Below are positions 21,482-32,034 of a DNA stretch of 64,000 nucleotides, in pieces (positions within the stretch are counted from its first letter, which is position 1; each line of letters begins with the position of its first letter). The position numbers were made by a program, and so were the translations under genes. Below the pieces are notes generated by a model. The model made no database searches, had not been told where the DNA came from, and saw nothing but the letters and a program-made list of their open reading frames with translations. This stretch comes from Scytalidium lignicola (Eukaryota > Ascomycota > Leotiomycetes): NCBI GenBank assembly GCA_002812745.2, contig NCSJ02000032.1:1-64000 (forward strand). Reading direction: 5' to 3'.

Positions 21482-24400
21482 TCATACAAATCTCTCTTCT
21501 TTCCACCGTCCAATCCATTTCTCAACCCATTCGTGACAGACTGGCCCTGTTTCTGTAAGAGCTGCGGATATCTTTTCTGTTTTACTTGTCTCAAACATCC
21601 TATCCTGCTCACCGTCTTCTTCATCTTGGAGAAGTCCTTCAAATGAGGGAAGGAGACGTAGAGCTGGAATTTCTAGTTCAGACGTTGTATTATTGTGTCG
21701 TTGAAGCCATTCTGAGAGTGGTATGACTGGAAGTGGATGATTTTGAGGAGAGGACGAGGATAAATTCGATTTATTTAGGATATCGAGGAGATCGGACCAC
21801 GGTAAGGGATTTGGATTCGCGATATTGTGGACGTTGTAGATGTCTTTCCCTAGATCTACTTCTTCCGCTTGTTGAAATACCACATCACTAATCACCCTCG
21901 CTGCAGCATTAACAGGAACCCAATCGACTATTTTCATTTTCAACGCCGGTAGGGCATTAATTGCAGGATGCACCGAGCTGGCGAATAGAATTGGCCACAT
22001 CTCATCGCTGTTCCATTGACCGGTGGCTGTTGAGCCACATAGTTGACCAACTCGAAGAATAGTCACTGGAATGTTGAGTACTGATGATGCCTTCTGTGTT
22101 AGACGTTCGATTATATATTTACTCTGTGCGTAACCTGTTGATAGTGCTATTGTTGGATCAGGTCCGATCGGGGTTTCAGGAATACTGGGCGGTGCGCCTC
22201 TGCCCATGCATGCTGATATACTGCTGGTGAAAACAAATTTCTTCCTTATTCCGGTGCAGCAGAATCTTAATAAGTTCATCGTGCCTGAATAACGTATATC
22301 CATCAGTTTCTTATTTCGCCAACAGAACAACTCACAGGGAAAATAAAAGAAAGGGGGGACATACTTCTGATACAATCATTCTCAAAGTCCTCAACTGTCT
22401 GATTAAAGTTCAGCTTCCATGCATTATGCATTACCACCGTCACAGAGGTGGCTAACTTGTAGTATGACTCTATATCAAGACCAAGAAGTGGATCTTGCAT
22501 GCAGAAATTTAAGGCCGTGACCTTCCCTTGGGAGTCTACAATGGACGGATCTATTCCCCGACGTTGGAGAGCTGAGCTCAGCTTTGATGTTTGGTTTGGA
22601 CCACGGATCAAGGCATATACATGTGAGACGTCTTCTTTTGAGGACAGACTTTGAATAAGTGACGTACCCAAAGAGCCAGAAGCGCCAGTAAGTAGTACTA
22701 TTTCCTTCTGTCGAGGAGAATAAGCTGTCTGCTCTTGAGAGGGCCAATTAAGGAATTCTGCCTCAAGCCTTGAGATCATACGATCTATGATCTCTGATTG
22801 TGAAATTTTAGTTGGTTCTTGTTGTTTTGATTTAACTGTGAGAGCAGCTACGAGTTTTGATACAGTGGGGTTCTCGAAGATAGTATTAAGAGATATTTTC
22901 TGACCGAGGAAACGAGAAAGAGATGATCGTAGACAAAGTGCTAGCCTTGAATTAATTCCGAGTTCGTGCAGAGATGTCCAATCTTTGACTGCTTCTGAGG
23001 GAACATTTGCAAGAGATACGAAGAGGCTGCGGACATATTCTGTTAAACCTTCGTCGGATACTAAAGAAGGAAGGTCGGATGTTGACCCTTCAAGATTTTC
23101 ATACAGGGCCGCTATTTCAGATTCGTAGATTTTCTCCGCTTCTTTCCGTCTGACGTTGCCCTTTGGCGTAATTGGTAGGGTACTTCCTTTGGGTAGGAAG
23201 TAGATCATGGATGACATGACCCGAGAATGACTAGGAAACTTCTTATTGACCTCTTCCACAACTTTGAACACTTCTTCTCTAGTGGCTTGGTCGACTGGAT
23301 CATACAACTCACCGAGCTCAACCAGGAGACTTACGCAGGGTCTGGAATGTCCAAGAGCAACTACTTTATGGATACTCTTTGACGATGTCTGTATATCAAT
23401 TTGGAGTGGTCCAGCACTAGTATTCTCTCCATTAGAGTGAACAAGGATGTCATCTTTTCTACCCTGTAGAATGTAATATCCACTGTGGGGAGGGTCTTCC
23501 CGGAATAGATCATTTGTCCGGTACGGTTGCCCTTCGGGAAGATCATCGAAAATATTAGCGGCCAACTGAAATCCCTTATAAATTACACATTCGTATAGCC
23601 CTTCGCCAACTTTCTCCATATGAACAAGAGGATTATCCGGATAAAGATTGCGGAATCTATAGCAATGTGGGTTGTCACGGGAATGCGGGATAGTTCGAAG
23701 GGGCGGCCCAATTTCAGTGGTTCCGTAGGTTGATTTGATATTGACTCCTTTATCTGTCAAAATCTTGATCATTTTCTCCGGTAATGCTGCTCCTCCTGGT
23801 TGTAGCACTTTCATAGAAGTCAAAGGACTAAAATCTCCATCGGAATCTAAAATATGCTCATAGAAATTCTCAATAAGCGTTGGGGGGCAGTGGATACAAT
23901 CGACTGGATAGCCTAGGGAAGCTAAGGTTTTCCAAGACTGGAAAATTGCTGATGTAGCCATTGGTCCTTGTAATGGTGGAAACGAGAGAACCTGGCCGTT
24001 GGGCAATCCTGAAAAAGCAATAGAAACCCCAGCAATATGATACCTAGATATTAGTTAATAAAAAAAATACTGTTAAGAGAAAACGAATGAAGTGAACTTA
24101 CAGAGGGAAAAGAAGAAACCAATTCACCACCTCGAACTCTTGAAACAATCGATACATCCTTGCGATGAGCATCATGCTTCTATTCGTATGCACAATGGGC
24201 TTTGGCATGCCTGTGGAGCCAGACGAATGGATAATGAACGTGTGTCGTTCCCAGACATCTCCAAAATCCTGAAACTTGAGAGCATCTACCTCGACCTGCT
24301 CTGTTTTCTGCGTATGAGGGAGCTGTTCTATCAGTGTGATCTTTCGAATACCATTCGTATCCACACCTGCATTCTCTGAGTCTACAATTACAGCCGAAGC

Positions 24401-24883
24401 ATCGCAAGTCTCAAGAAGATAATGTAGCGCGACAGTGGCATTAGATTCAGCAAGAAGCAGAACTCGAACTCCGAGCTTTTGAAGGGCCAATTGGGTACAA
24501 AAATACTCCAATGTCCTTCCCTTTCCCAGGAGGCCTATCGTAGGCTGTTTCTGAGTTGCATTGCCCAATTCGAGGTCCTTCTCCAGCTGACGAGCATACA
24601 GAAGAGCCAATGTCTCTGTAACATCATCGAACTCGTCCCATGTCATACATCCGTATGGAGAGTTTGCCTCGGAATTTACGGGATAGAGAATGGCCTTTTG
24701 GCCGTTATAAACAACGCCATCGTGTCGAATAAGTGCCGCAAGGCTGACAAGTTTGGGATCTGAATATCGTTCGGAGTGTGGATGGCCATGTAAAGTCCAT
24801 AAGTCCTGGATTTTCTTTGGTGCTTTCGGTGATGGAACGACAAGCGGGTCAGAGCACAAGGGGAACGAGGTATCGATAGACAT
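21482..24883 (-). CDS. NRPS-like adenylation-thiolation-reductase enzyme (carboxylic acid reductase type)
   Basis: Three exons fit (24883-24102, 24043-22365, 22284-21482), separated by 58- and 80-nt introns (GTAAGT and GTATGT donors), giving 1087 residues. The adenylation domain shows HSSGSTGMPKP (about 220-229), STYGTTE (about 364-370), RTNDLF, and the catalytic-lysine region TPKGNVRRK (about 553-561). The carrier domain follows with LGINSRLA, where Ser626 is the phosphopantetheine site. The C-terminal reductase is of the thioester-reductase/male-sterility type: TGASGSLG (713-720) binds NADPH, and YAQSK (Tyr872, Lys876) is the catalytic pair. There is no condensation domain. Such A-T-R enzymes activate one carboxylic or amino acid and release it as aldehyde or alcohol. 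The specificity pocket cannot be read by eye. Neighbouring genes are not obvious pathway partners, so this looks like an orphan reductase. Confidence 0.9.
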
Positions 24884-26278
24884 CTCTAAAACTCAGAAAG
24901 ACCCAAGCAGCACAGAAGCCAGCTTGAAGACCAAAAAGAAAATCACAAAGAAAGATACCCAGGAAAATCCAAGAAGAAGAAGAAGAAGCAAAAACAACCT
25001 AGAAATACCCAAGGTTCAGCGAACAAAGATCTCTACAGAAATGAACATGCTGGATTGTATACGACGGGCAACCATGATGTGAAGAGAATGATGAAATGAT
25101 TGGCGCCGCAAGGTCATATCAAGCAATCAAATCGCCATATCTACACAAAGCAAGGTTGCGAGGCTCAACCATAGCGGTCTAAACAGCGTGAGATCTCTTC
25201 GCAAGCCACCATCGCCACGAAAGGGCAACTTGAACCCCTACACAAGTTCTTCCGTACCCTGTCCGGTAAGTGCAGTAATAAGCAGCCGGGCAGCCCAGCC
25301 CTTTCTCATGCCTGCGAACTATATGTGACTTGCGGAGAAAGCGGGCTACAAAACACTGTGCAAGTCGCAAAGCAGACCGAAATAGGAGAAGAAAGGGAAG
25401 AAGGGATTAACAATAGGCAGTAGATAGCGCTGACTTACTCGACATGACGGGCGAGAAGGAACCACAAAAAAAAAGTTGCACTCACATCTTTTGGCCATTA
25501 ACCTTAGAAATGATAGGCTGCAGCTACTGCAAAAACTCCACTTTGCTGTGGGAGGAATTGCGTTATACAAAGTTGAAAACAGCAAATCGCGCCGGATAAC
25601 CCATAATTGGAATCGAAAAAATGTCACACTTCCCCAATGGTGTACTGTGGTCGTTGCTGACGANCTTTTGGACAGCTGTTGTCTTTGGTCGTCAAACTTT
25701 GGGTCGGACCCCGCTTCTTCCCACGATGGCCGACGCTATCTATCTGCTTGCCACCTCGGCCAAGATAAGCCACGAACGGCGGAATGGATCTGGGCGGGCA
25801 TGCTAGATGGTCGGTCTGAGAAGACCTGGATGAGACTTTTCCATCCTGTGTTATCTCGGGCAGGGCCGAAAGATGGGGAGGGAGAATCATGGTGATGGGG
25901 CAGAGTGTTCGCAGAAAGGCGAAATACGAACGGGCACGGAGAGCAGTATTTATCGACCACGTTCAATATAAACTTTAGCAGATGTACTCGATCGGATTCA
26001 TTCAATGGAGTGGGCCACTTTGTGCGCCCAGGAGATAAAATCGCGCAGACTTTGCTGAATGGGAGAGAATGCAGTGCGGAGTACATGAGATGTGCTGCGA
26101 AAGAGGGGCCCAGGGGCTATGCGGCGGGAAGGTTCAGGGTTCAAATGGAAAGAATGGCAGATGGCAGACGACATGTCTCAACGGGTTGAAAGAGGCGAAT
26201 AGCTACATGTTCAAGTACATCTCGGCACTCAGGAACAAAGACTTATTATTTGTCTAGGCCCAGCTCAGCGCTTTCTTT
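24884..26278. other. Intergenic, no supported gene
   Basis: This 1.4-kb stretch lies between the reductase start and the hydantoinase stop. Overlapping frames of 60-140 codons on both strands around 25350-26190 conflict with each other and show no motif. An N at 25664 lies inside them. The 100-200 bases next to 24883 (A-rich, AAGAAGAAG runs) are likely the leader of the reductase gene. Confidence 0.4.
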
Positions 26279-28099
26279 TCAGAGCCAATAGTCTCTCTCA
26301 TCCTCCAACATCCCTTCGACCTGGCCACCGGTCTTCCCAACTACAATCTTGCCCTTTCCTCTCTTCAGGTACTTACCATAGGTCAACTCTCCAAGAATGC
26401 CCTGTCCATCTCTATCCCAAACGACTTTTCCTCGTAAAATTGTACATCTAGGCCAGTTGTTCACACTCATTCCCTCGTAAGGTGTGTAATCAACCCCATG
26501 GTGCAAATTTTTCTGCTCAATAGCCAACCCATCCTTAAACTCGCCATCCGGGTACCAGATCACCAAGTCAGCGTCATATCCAGGTGCAATGTTGCCCTTG
26601 ACACCCTCCAGTCCATATAGCTTCGCTGGATCGGAACTCGTAATCTGCACAAATCTTTGGAAGCTCAGCCTCGAGTCAGGCTTGTCTCCAGCATAGCTGA
26701 ACAACAACGGCAATCTTGTCTCGAGACCAGGCACGCCATTAGGAATATCTCTATATCGCATAACTCCATCCTTGAGACCCAACTTCTTTCCTCCAGGATT
26801 ATCATATGTACTTGGAGCGTGGTCCGAACTGAACGTGGTAAATGTTCCATTAGATATCCCTCGCCACATCGCAGCCAAATCCTTGGGATCGTGTCTCAGT
26901 GGTGGGGAGCACACACACATGGCTCCCGAGAATGGATCGTGTGCACTTCCCTTCAATCTCTCACTCATGAGAAATAGATACTGTGGACATGTCTCTGCAT
27001 GAATAGGCAGCATCCGGGTCTGTGCCTTCCGGACATGCTTCACCGCAATCAAGGAGCTCATATGGACGATCAGAATTGGTGTATCAGTTAACTCTGCCAA
27101 TGAGATAATTCTATATGTGGCCTCGTTCTCAGCAATCTGAGGTCTTGAGATGGCGTGGAAATATGGTTCTGAATGGCCTGCGGCTTCAAGGCGATCAGTG
27201 ATGAGGGAGATGATGTCGCTGTTTTCGGCGTGCACCATCGTTGTGAAGCCGAGGCTGCGAGCAGACATTAACACATCGAGGAGCTGAGAGTCGACAAGCT
27301 TCATAGGCTCATATGTCATGTAGAGTTTGACGCTTGTAATACCTTGCTCGATCATCAAAGGCATCTCTTTGGCCATGATATCAGGAGTTGGATTGGTGAG
27401 GATTAGGTGGATGCCATAGTCGCAGTAACTCTGATCTACGGCTAGTTTATGATACTCAGACACACAAGGCAGAATTGAGGTTTCATTTCTAGCCTGGCTT
27501 GCAAAAACTAGGATTGTCGTCGTACCGCCAGCAATGGCGCTGCGCGAACCAGTGATGAAGTCATCACCGGTTGGAGAGTTGTCTTGTGCAAGGTGAACAT
27601 GGGAGTCGACGCCACCAGGAGTTACGTAGCCCCCTTTAGCATCGATGATCTGCGTCTTCTCATCTCTCGCAAGAGAGGTTCCAAGACTTGATATTTTGCC
27701 ATCTTTGATTCCGATTTCTACACCCAACGGGAGAGTCTCGGATGCAGTAATCTACAGGAATTAGCTATTTAGTAAGGAGAGAGCTGCAACATGAAAGAAG
27801 GGATTCGAATGATTTCTTTATGCATTCTCTTAAAACAGAAATAGCTTCGAAAGTTCAAAATAAGAGGCTTCAGGGACAGATTTTTTTTTAGATGTGGAAT
27901 ATACCAGGTCTGAGAACTTCAAACCTAATAATGACCCCAAAGGACATTCTGGTCTCATGGAGCAACTCAAAATCTGACATAGCTTCAAACTTTAAACCCG
28001 GAAAATTACAGATATAGCCAATGAGAAGTCCCAAACTGAAGGAAAATGGAGCAGTCAACTTACAACAACGCCATTGGTGATAATAAGATCAAATGCCAT
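26279..28099 (-). CDS. Dihydropyrimidinase / D-hydantoinase
   Basis: Exon 1 is 28099-28064 (MAFDLIITNGVV), followed by a 312-nt intron (GTAAGT donor, CTGTAG acceptor) and exon 2 at 27751-26279, for 502 residues. Metal ligands of cyclic amidohydrolases are all present: DSHVHL (His63, His65), SVKLYMTYE (Lys154, the carboxylated lysine), VHAEN (His186), VHMSS (His242) and SSDHAP (Asp322). GYDADLVIW near the C-terminus is also typical. The enzyme opens the ring of dihydropyrimidines or 5-substituted hydantoins to N-carbamoyl amino acids. In pyrimidine catabolism it would pair with beta-ureidopropionase, but the adjacent hydrolase is of the N-carbamoyl-D-amino-acid type. That and the nearby racemase favour a hydantoinase role. 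It is divergently transcribed from the carbamoylase across a GATA-site-bearing region. Confidence 0.92.
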
Positions 28100-29107
28100 G
28101 ATCTGGACGGGGAAGAGAGGGATTCAGGGGGCAATACAGTATGCAAGGACTGGTGGAATAACAACAGGCAGGCAGAACAACACACAAAATAATGAGTGAG
28201 TGAGTGAGTGAGAGGTCAAAGAAACAACGTCCTCACCTCAGCATACCCACCTCTAAAACCACATTTATCATTGACGCCCTTGCATCCGCCTACATAAACG
28301 CCAATGCCTTTTTTCCCCCTCCGAAGTGGGTTTCCCACTCTTCACTCGACGTCGCCGTCGCCCAGTGATAAACCCCTCCCGACGGAGCACATTGCCCCAG
28401 AGAAGGATGAAGCCGAAAAGCAACCCTATGCCCCAATATATTACGGCATCAAAACACAGTTGCAGTCAAGAACCTGTCAATAATATCGTGCCAAAGGCGT
28501 GGCCGACGGCCAAACTTGGAAAGAGAAGAGAAGAAAAAAGCATCGTGGCCTTCCATGGTCCCGAAGGTGGAACGATCCTTTGATGCGTCGCTGCGGCTTA
28601 CTCGGCACTTAGTAGTGATGATAAGCGATAAGAGCTTCTTATCGATCTGAGACCTTGCAAGTGTGGAGTAGGGGACCAAGGAGGGGTAATAGTCAAATCA
28701 ATTTGGATTTGGATTTCCTCATGGGAAAAGATAATCAGTGGCCTATGGCACGGGCTTTTCGTGAGGTTGGCAGTTCGCCGCGGGCGAGAATTCATCGGGC
28801 TACATAAATGGATTTCGATTTCTATGCCCAAGTCCCTTCTAACGCCTCTCTGGTCTCTCTCCGATGAATGGCCAAGAGTGGAGATGGATAAGAGCTTATT
28901 GCTCGAAAGGTGGGCTGTTTGTCTGCAAGGCTCAAAGGAGAGTGACACAATTTTTTCTTTCTCGTTTTCTCTTTTAATTATTTTCTAGAACTGCAAGTTT
29001 CACGTGGAGATTTGTTCATTTATTCATTCAAGAGATCTCCTGCTGCGCTCTCTAACAGACAGTCAACGTCTCCTTTCTACCTTCACTACACCCCCCCTAT
29101 ACTCAAA
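28100..29107. promoter_or_regulatory. Shared divergent promoter region, hydantoinase / carbamoylase
   Basis: Both flanking genes begin outward from this 1.0-kb region, and it contains no gene of its own. A (GAGT)n microsatellite lies at 28194-28212. GATA motifs are plentiful: the triple cluster 28620-28643 (separate entry), GATAAT at 28730-28735 and GATAAG at 28887-28892. A pyrimidine-rich tract with CCCCCCC (about 29080-29100) leads directly into the carbamoylase ATG at 29108. Confidence 0.65.
28620..28643. promoter_or_regulatory. Cluster of three GATA (AreA/Nit2-type) sites
   Basis: GATAAG occurs at 28620-28625 and 28627-28632, and its reverse complement CTTATC at 28638-28643: three core sites in 24 bases. 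AreA/Nit2 GATA factors bind HGATAR, preferring paired sites, in promoters of nitrogen-scavenging genes. Placement midway between the divergent hydantoinase and carbamoylase genes suggests nitrogen catabolite control of both. Site function is inferred. Confidence 0.55.
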
Positions 29108-30202
29108 ATGCCACGCCTTCTCAAAGTCGCAGCAGCCCAGATGGGCCCCATCCATCTCAACTCGAAACGAGAAGAGACAATGGATCGGATGCTGAAGCTT
29201 CTCCGAGAAGCAGCTGCCCTTGGAACCCAAATTGTTCTCTTCCCAGAAACCGCGTTTACAAACTTCTTCCCCCGTTACTTGCTTGAAGGAGAGACTCTCG
29301 AATCCTACTTCGAACCCGGCAAGACCATCACCACCGCACCACAAACGAGGGCCATTTTCGACGAGGCCAAGAAACTTGGAATCGACATTTCCATCGGATA
29401 TGCAGAACGAGCAGAAGATTGGAAAGGTTACAACACCTGCGTATATTACTCTGCAAAGAAAGGAGAAGTTATTTCAACCTACAGAAAAATCCATCTCCCC
29501 GGTACAAAAGAGCCATTTGCAAACCCGGATGCCATCAATCAGCTCGAGAAGAGATATTTCGAACCCGGAAACCTGGGATTCACTGCCTTCCGTGCACCAG
29601 ACCTCATTGAAGGCGCGGTGAAGAAGGGACAAGCCGTAGAGGGAAGCACAGTTGGGAAGGGAGATCCAATCGTGGGCATGTTGATCTGCAATGATAGACG
29701 TTGGCCTGAAGCGTGGCGTGTCTATGGTCTCCAGGGCACGGAACTGGTACTCTGCGGCTACAACACCACCGGCTGGGCACCTGACCTATGGGGAGCAATG
29801 AAGCCCATGACGCATAAGGAGGCTGAGGACCAAGCTGTGTTCCATCACCAGCTCGTGATGCAGGCGAACAGCTATATGAACAGTTGCTTCTCAGTCAGCG
29901 CGGCCAAGGCGGGTCTAGAAGATGGGAAGTTTGATTTGATCGGTGGAAGCTGCATTACGAATCCTCAGGGCAAGATACTGGCTGAGGCGAAGACGAAGGA
30001 TGATGAGATTGTTTTTGCAGAAATCGATTTGGATGAATGCATGCAGGGAAAGATCGCGGTATGTGACTTTGCAATTTTATATGCAGGATGTCAAATGCTA
30101 ACAACGGCTTTTTAGACCTTTGACTTCGCCAGACATCGCAGGATTGAAACATACGGCCTTATTTCACAACAGACGGGAGTTATCGAACCAGAGCTATTGT
30201 AG
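29108..30202 (+). CDS. N-carbamoyl-D-amino-acid hydrolase (nitrilase superfamily)
   Basis: The start is ATG 29108 (MPRLLKVAAAQMGPI), the usual nitrilase-fold N-terminus; frames further upstream lack this conservation. Exon 1 is 29108-30058, a 57-nt intron (GTATGT, branch GCTAAC, TTTTAG) follows, and exon 2 is 30116-30202, for 345 residues. The catalytic triad is visible: Glu47 in FPETAF, Lys127 in YRKIHLPG, and Cys194 in ICNDRRWPEAWR. The CNDRRWPE block is the hallmark of D-carbamoylases and distinguishes them from beta-ureidopropionases. The enzyme splits N-carbamoyl-D-amino acids to D-amino acid, CO2 and ammonia. It is divergent to the hydantoinase, which would make its substrate. The downstream beta-trefoil-like gene is on the same strand 0.4 kb away. 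It is likely cytosolic, with no signal peptide. Confidence 0.92.
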
Positions 30203-30603
30203 GTTGTGTTAAGCTTTAGGTTTATCTATACTTTCTGCTTGGAAGGTAGGATCTAGGGCTGTAAGGTGACATTTATTGCTCCAGTAAGCCTAGTTAACAC
30301 TTCAAAAGATATTTNAAAAAAAATTAAAACATTTGTAAAACTCACCAGGGCATCGCATGAATACATTCAAATCGTAAAAGTGGTACAGTAAAGTTTCGAA
30401 ATCGACAGGTATTTATGTAACTTTTTCTCAAATGATGTAGTTTAAGTTCGATTTAACCATACGTATATGATTGGTCACCGCGGTTCCACGACGTCTAACC
30501 AGCACGACACCTCACGAAGAGTTGTTGCTTGTCCAAGATAGACGACAACTTCTTCTGAAACATTCCTTCGCAAGTCTGAATTCTTTATTCTGTAACTCTA
30601 ATA
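30203..30603. other. Intergenic spacer
   Basis: It holds the 3' end of the carbamoylase and the promoter of the next gene. An N at 30315 borders an A run. No gene is visible. Confidence 0.4.
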
Positions 30604-31149
30604 ATGAAAATCGAGCTCAAGGAAAAAGACGATCTCGAATCAATGATCGCGTCAACTTCCTGGCCACCACCAGGCATGAATACTCCAGATTCAATAACCG
30701 CCGCAAACAGCGTCTTTGGCGATACACCTGCCGACACTGAAGCAGTGCCTTGGCCTGGAAGGACATTCATAATTGTCGATGATCGAAATCGAGCACTCAC
30801 GCTGGTAGATGGGAATCTAAAAGTAGAGGACATTCATACTGAGAGTCACGGGTCTGGTTGCCGTTGGAAGTGTGTTGAGACGAATGGATGGCTCGGGTTT
30901 TACAATACCACGTCAGGAAGTTATATAGGACATAACGGACATGGGAATCGGAAGATCTTTCAAGCTTCCGTTCGTCATCATAAAACCTGGGAGACTTTCT
31001 GTCCGCGTAGACATCCTGATGGTGGGTATATACTGCTGGTGGCGCATCATGTTGAAAACCTTTGGAAGGTGCGTATTGACGAGGGTAATAAGGGCTTATT
31101 TGCAACTGCGGATGGTGAGGGGACCAGATGGAGGTTTATAAGGGTATAA
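30604..31149 (+). CDS. Small beta-trefoil/fascin-like hypothetical protein (181 aa)
   Basis: This is an intact single exon from ATG 30604 to TAA 31147-31149. Residues about 48-181 repeat a pattern of short strands: FIIVDDRNRALTLVDGNLKV, RWKCVETNGWLGFYN, YIGHNGHGNRKI, YILLVAHHVENLWKVRI and FATADGEGTRWRFIRV. This resembles the W-x-hhh / hxG.NG layout of fascin-like beta-trefoil proteins found singly in many ascomycetes. The first 45 residues are polar and probably disordered. No enzymatic motif is present; actin or carbohydrate binding is conceivable, but I do not assign it. It sits inside the hydantoin gene group, converging on the racemase with only 90 bases between stop codons. Whether it belongs functionally is unknown. 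Confidence 0.72.
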   Translation: MKIELKEKDDLESMIASTSWPPPGMNTPDSITAANSVFGDTPADTEAVPWPGRTFIIVDDRNRALTLVDGNLKVEDIHTESHGSGCRWKCVETNGWLGFYNTTSGSYIGHNGHGNRKIFQASVRHHKTWETFCPRRHPDGGYILLVAHHVENLWKVRIDEGNKGLFATADGEGTRWRFIRV

Positions 31150-31239
31150 TTGTAACGAGGAAAAGGCTGCACTTCACGCAATCCTTTTCGTCATTAAAAC
31201 ACTCACACACAAAACAAAACAAAATGAATTCCTCTTGGT

Positions 31240-32034
31240 TTATATCCAATCCTGTCCTCTCGCCTTCCGACCCTCAGCAGAACTCCTATAAAGACCTCCC
31301 TTGGCCGTATGATGCCCCTCCCTCACCAAAGCAATCAAAAGCTGCACCCCAACCGCCACGCCATCAATAACCTGAGCAGCCCCCTCCTTCGTCCCAACCA
31401 CCTCCTCACACTTAGCCTTCATCTCCGTCATCCCCGCGCATCCAAGCGTGATACAATCCGCGCCCTTATCCTGCACGAGCTTCCTCGCCGTCTCAGCCAT
31501 CAACCCCAAGACCTTATCCTTCGGCTGGGTTTCCAATTCCAGGACCCCAAGACCCGTAGCCTCGCAACCGACCGAGTAGCCTTCGAAGCCGTACAGTCTG
31601 ATAGCATCTTCGTGCATGATCTTACTCCTGCCGCTCGTAGCTACAACGCCCAATCGAGCTCCGAGCATGCGGGCTGTGTAGAACGAAGCTTCCATGATGC
31701 CGATCACGGGACCTGTGAGTTCCTCCCGAAGCGCGTTGATGAGTGGGTGAGCACTGAAGCAGGCTACCAGGAAGGCATCGTAGTTGTGAGCAATGGGGAT
31801 AATGGCTCTGATGGCTGCGGCGGCGGAAAGGACAGCATCCATGTGGCCTTCTATAGCGGATGGAGCTGGATGAGGCGAGGTGAAGCCTGTGACGGTGCAA
31901 TAAGGTGGCAGGCTGTCTTCTAGGGAGCGAAGACAGGCTTCTGTCATGAACGAGGTGCCATTGGGGTTTACGAGGAGGATGTTGATTTGCTTTGTTGACT
32001 TGCCGGTGATTGAGGGAAGGACGGGTTGAGACAT
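31240..32034 (-). CDS. Asp/Glu/hydantoin racemase family protein (Dcg1/HyuE-like)
   Basis: Start at ATG 32034 (MSQPVLPSITGKST) gives 264 residues; a longer frame to 32112 begins without better support. NILLVNPNGTS near the N-terminus is the family signature. The two catalytic cysteines of the Asp/Glu racemase fold are present: Cys92 in LVACFSAHP and Cys199 in ITLGCAGMTE. MEASFYTARML and GRLGVVAT-like blocks also fit. Family members racemise 5-monosubstituted hydantoins (bacterial HyuE) or are linked to allantoin use (yeast Dcg1). Next to a hydantoinase and a D-carbamoylase it would supply the D-hydantoin stereoisomer. The gene converges with the beta-trefoil gene. No intron is needed. Confidence 0.9.
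   Translation of the reverse strand: MSQPVLPSITGKSTKQINILLVNPNGTSFMTEACLRSLEDSLPPYCTVTGFTSPHPAPSAIEGHMDAVLSAAAAIRAIIPIAHNYDAFLVACFSAHPLINALREELTGPVIGIMEASFYTARMLGARLGVVATSGRSKIMHEDAIRLYGFEGYSVGCEATGLGVLELETQPKDKVLGLMAETARKLVQDKGADCITLGCAGMTEMKAKCEEVVGTKEGAAQVIDGVAVGVQLLIALVREGHHTAKGGLYRSSAEGRKARGQDWI

Noticed and set aside
25350..26190. Overlapping frames of up to 139 codons on both strands
   Set aside because: They are mutually overlapping, contain an N, and have no conserved motif or hydrophobic pattern.
31309..31923. 204-codon plus-strand frame
   Set aside because: It is antisense to the racemase, whose cysteine motifs and length are conclusive.
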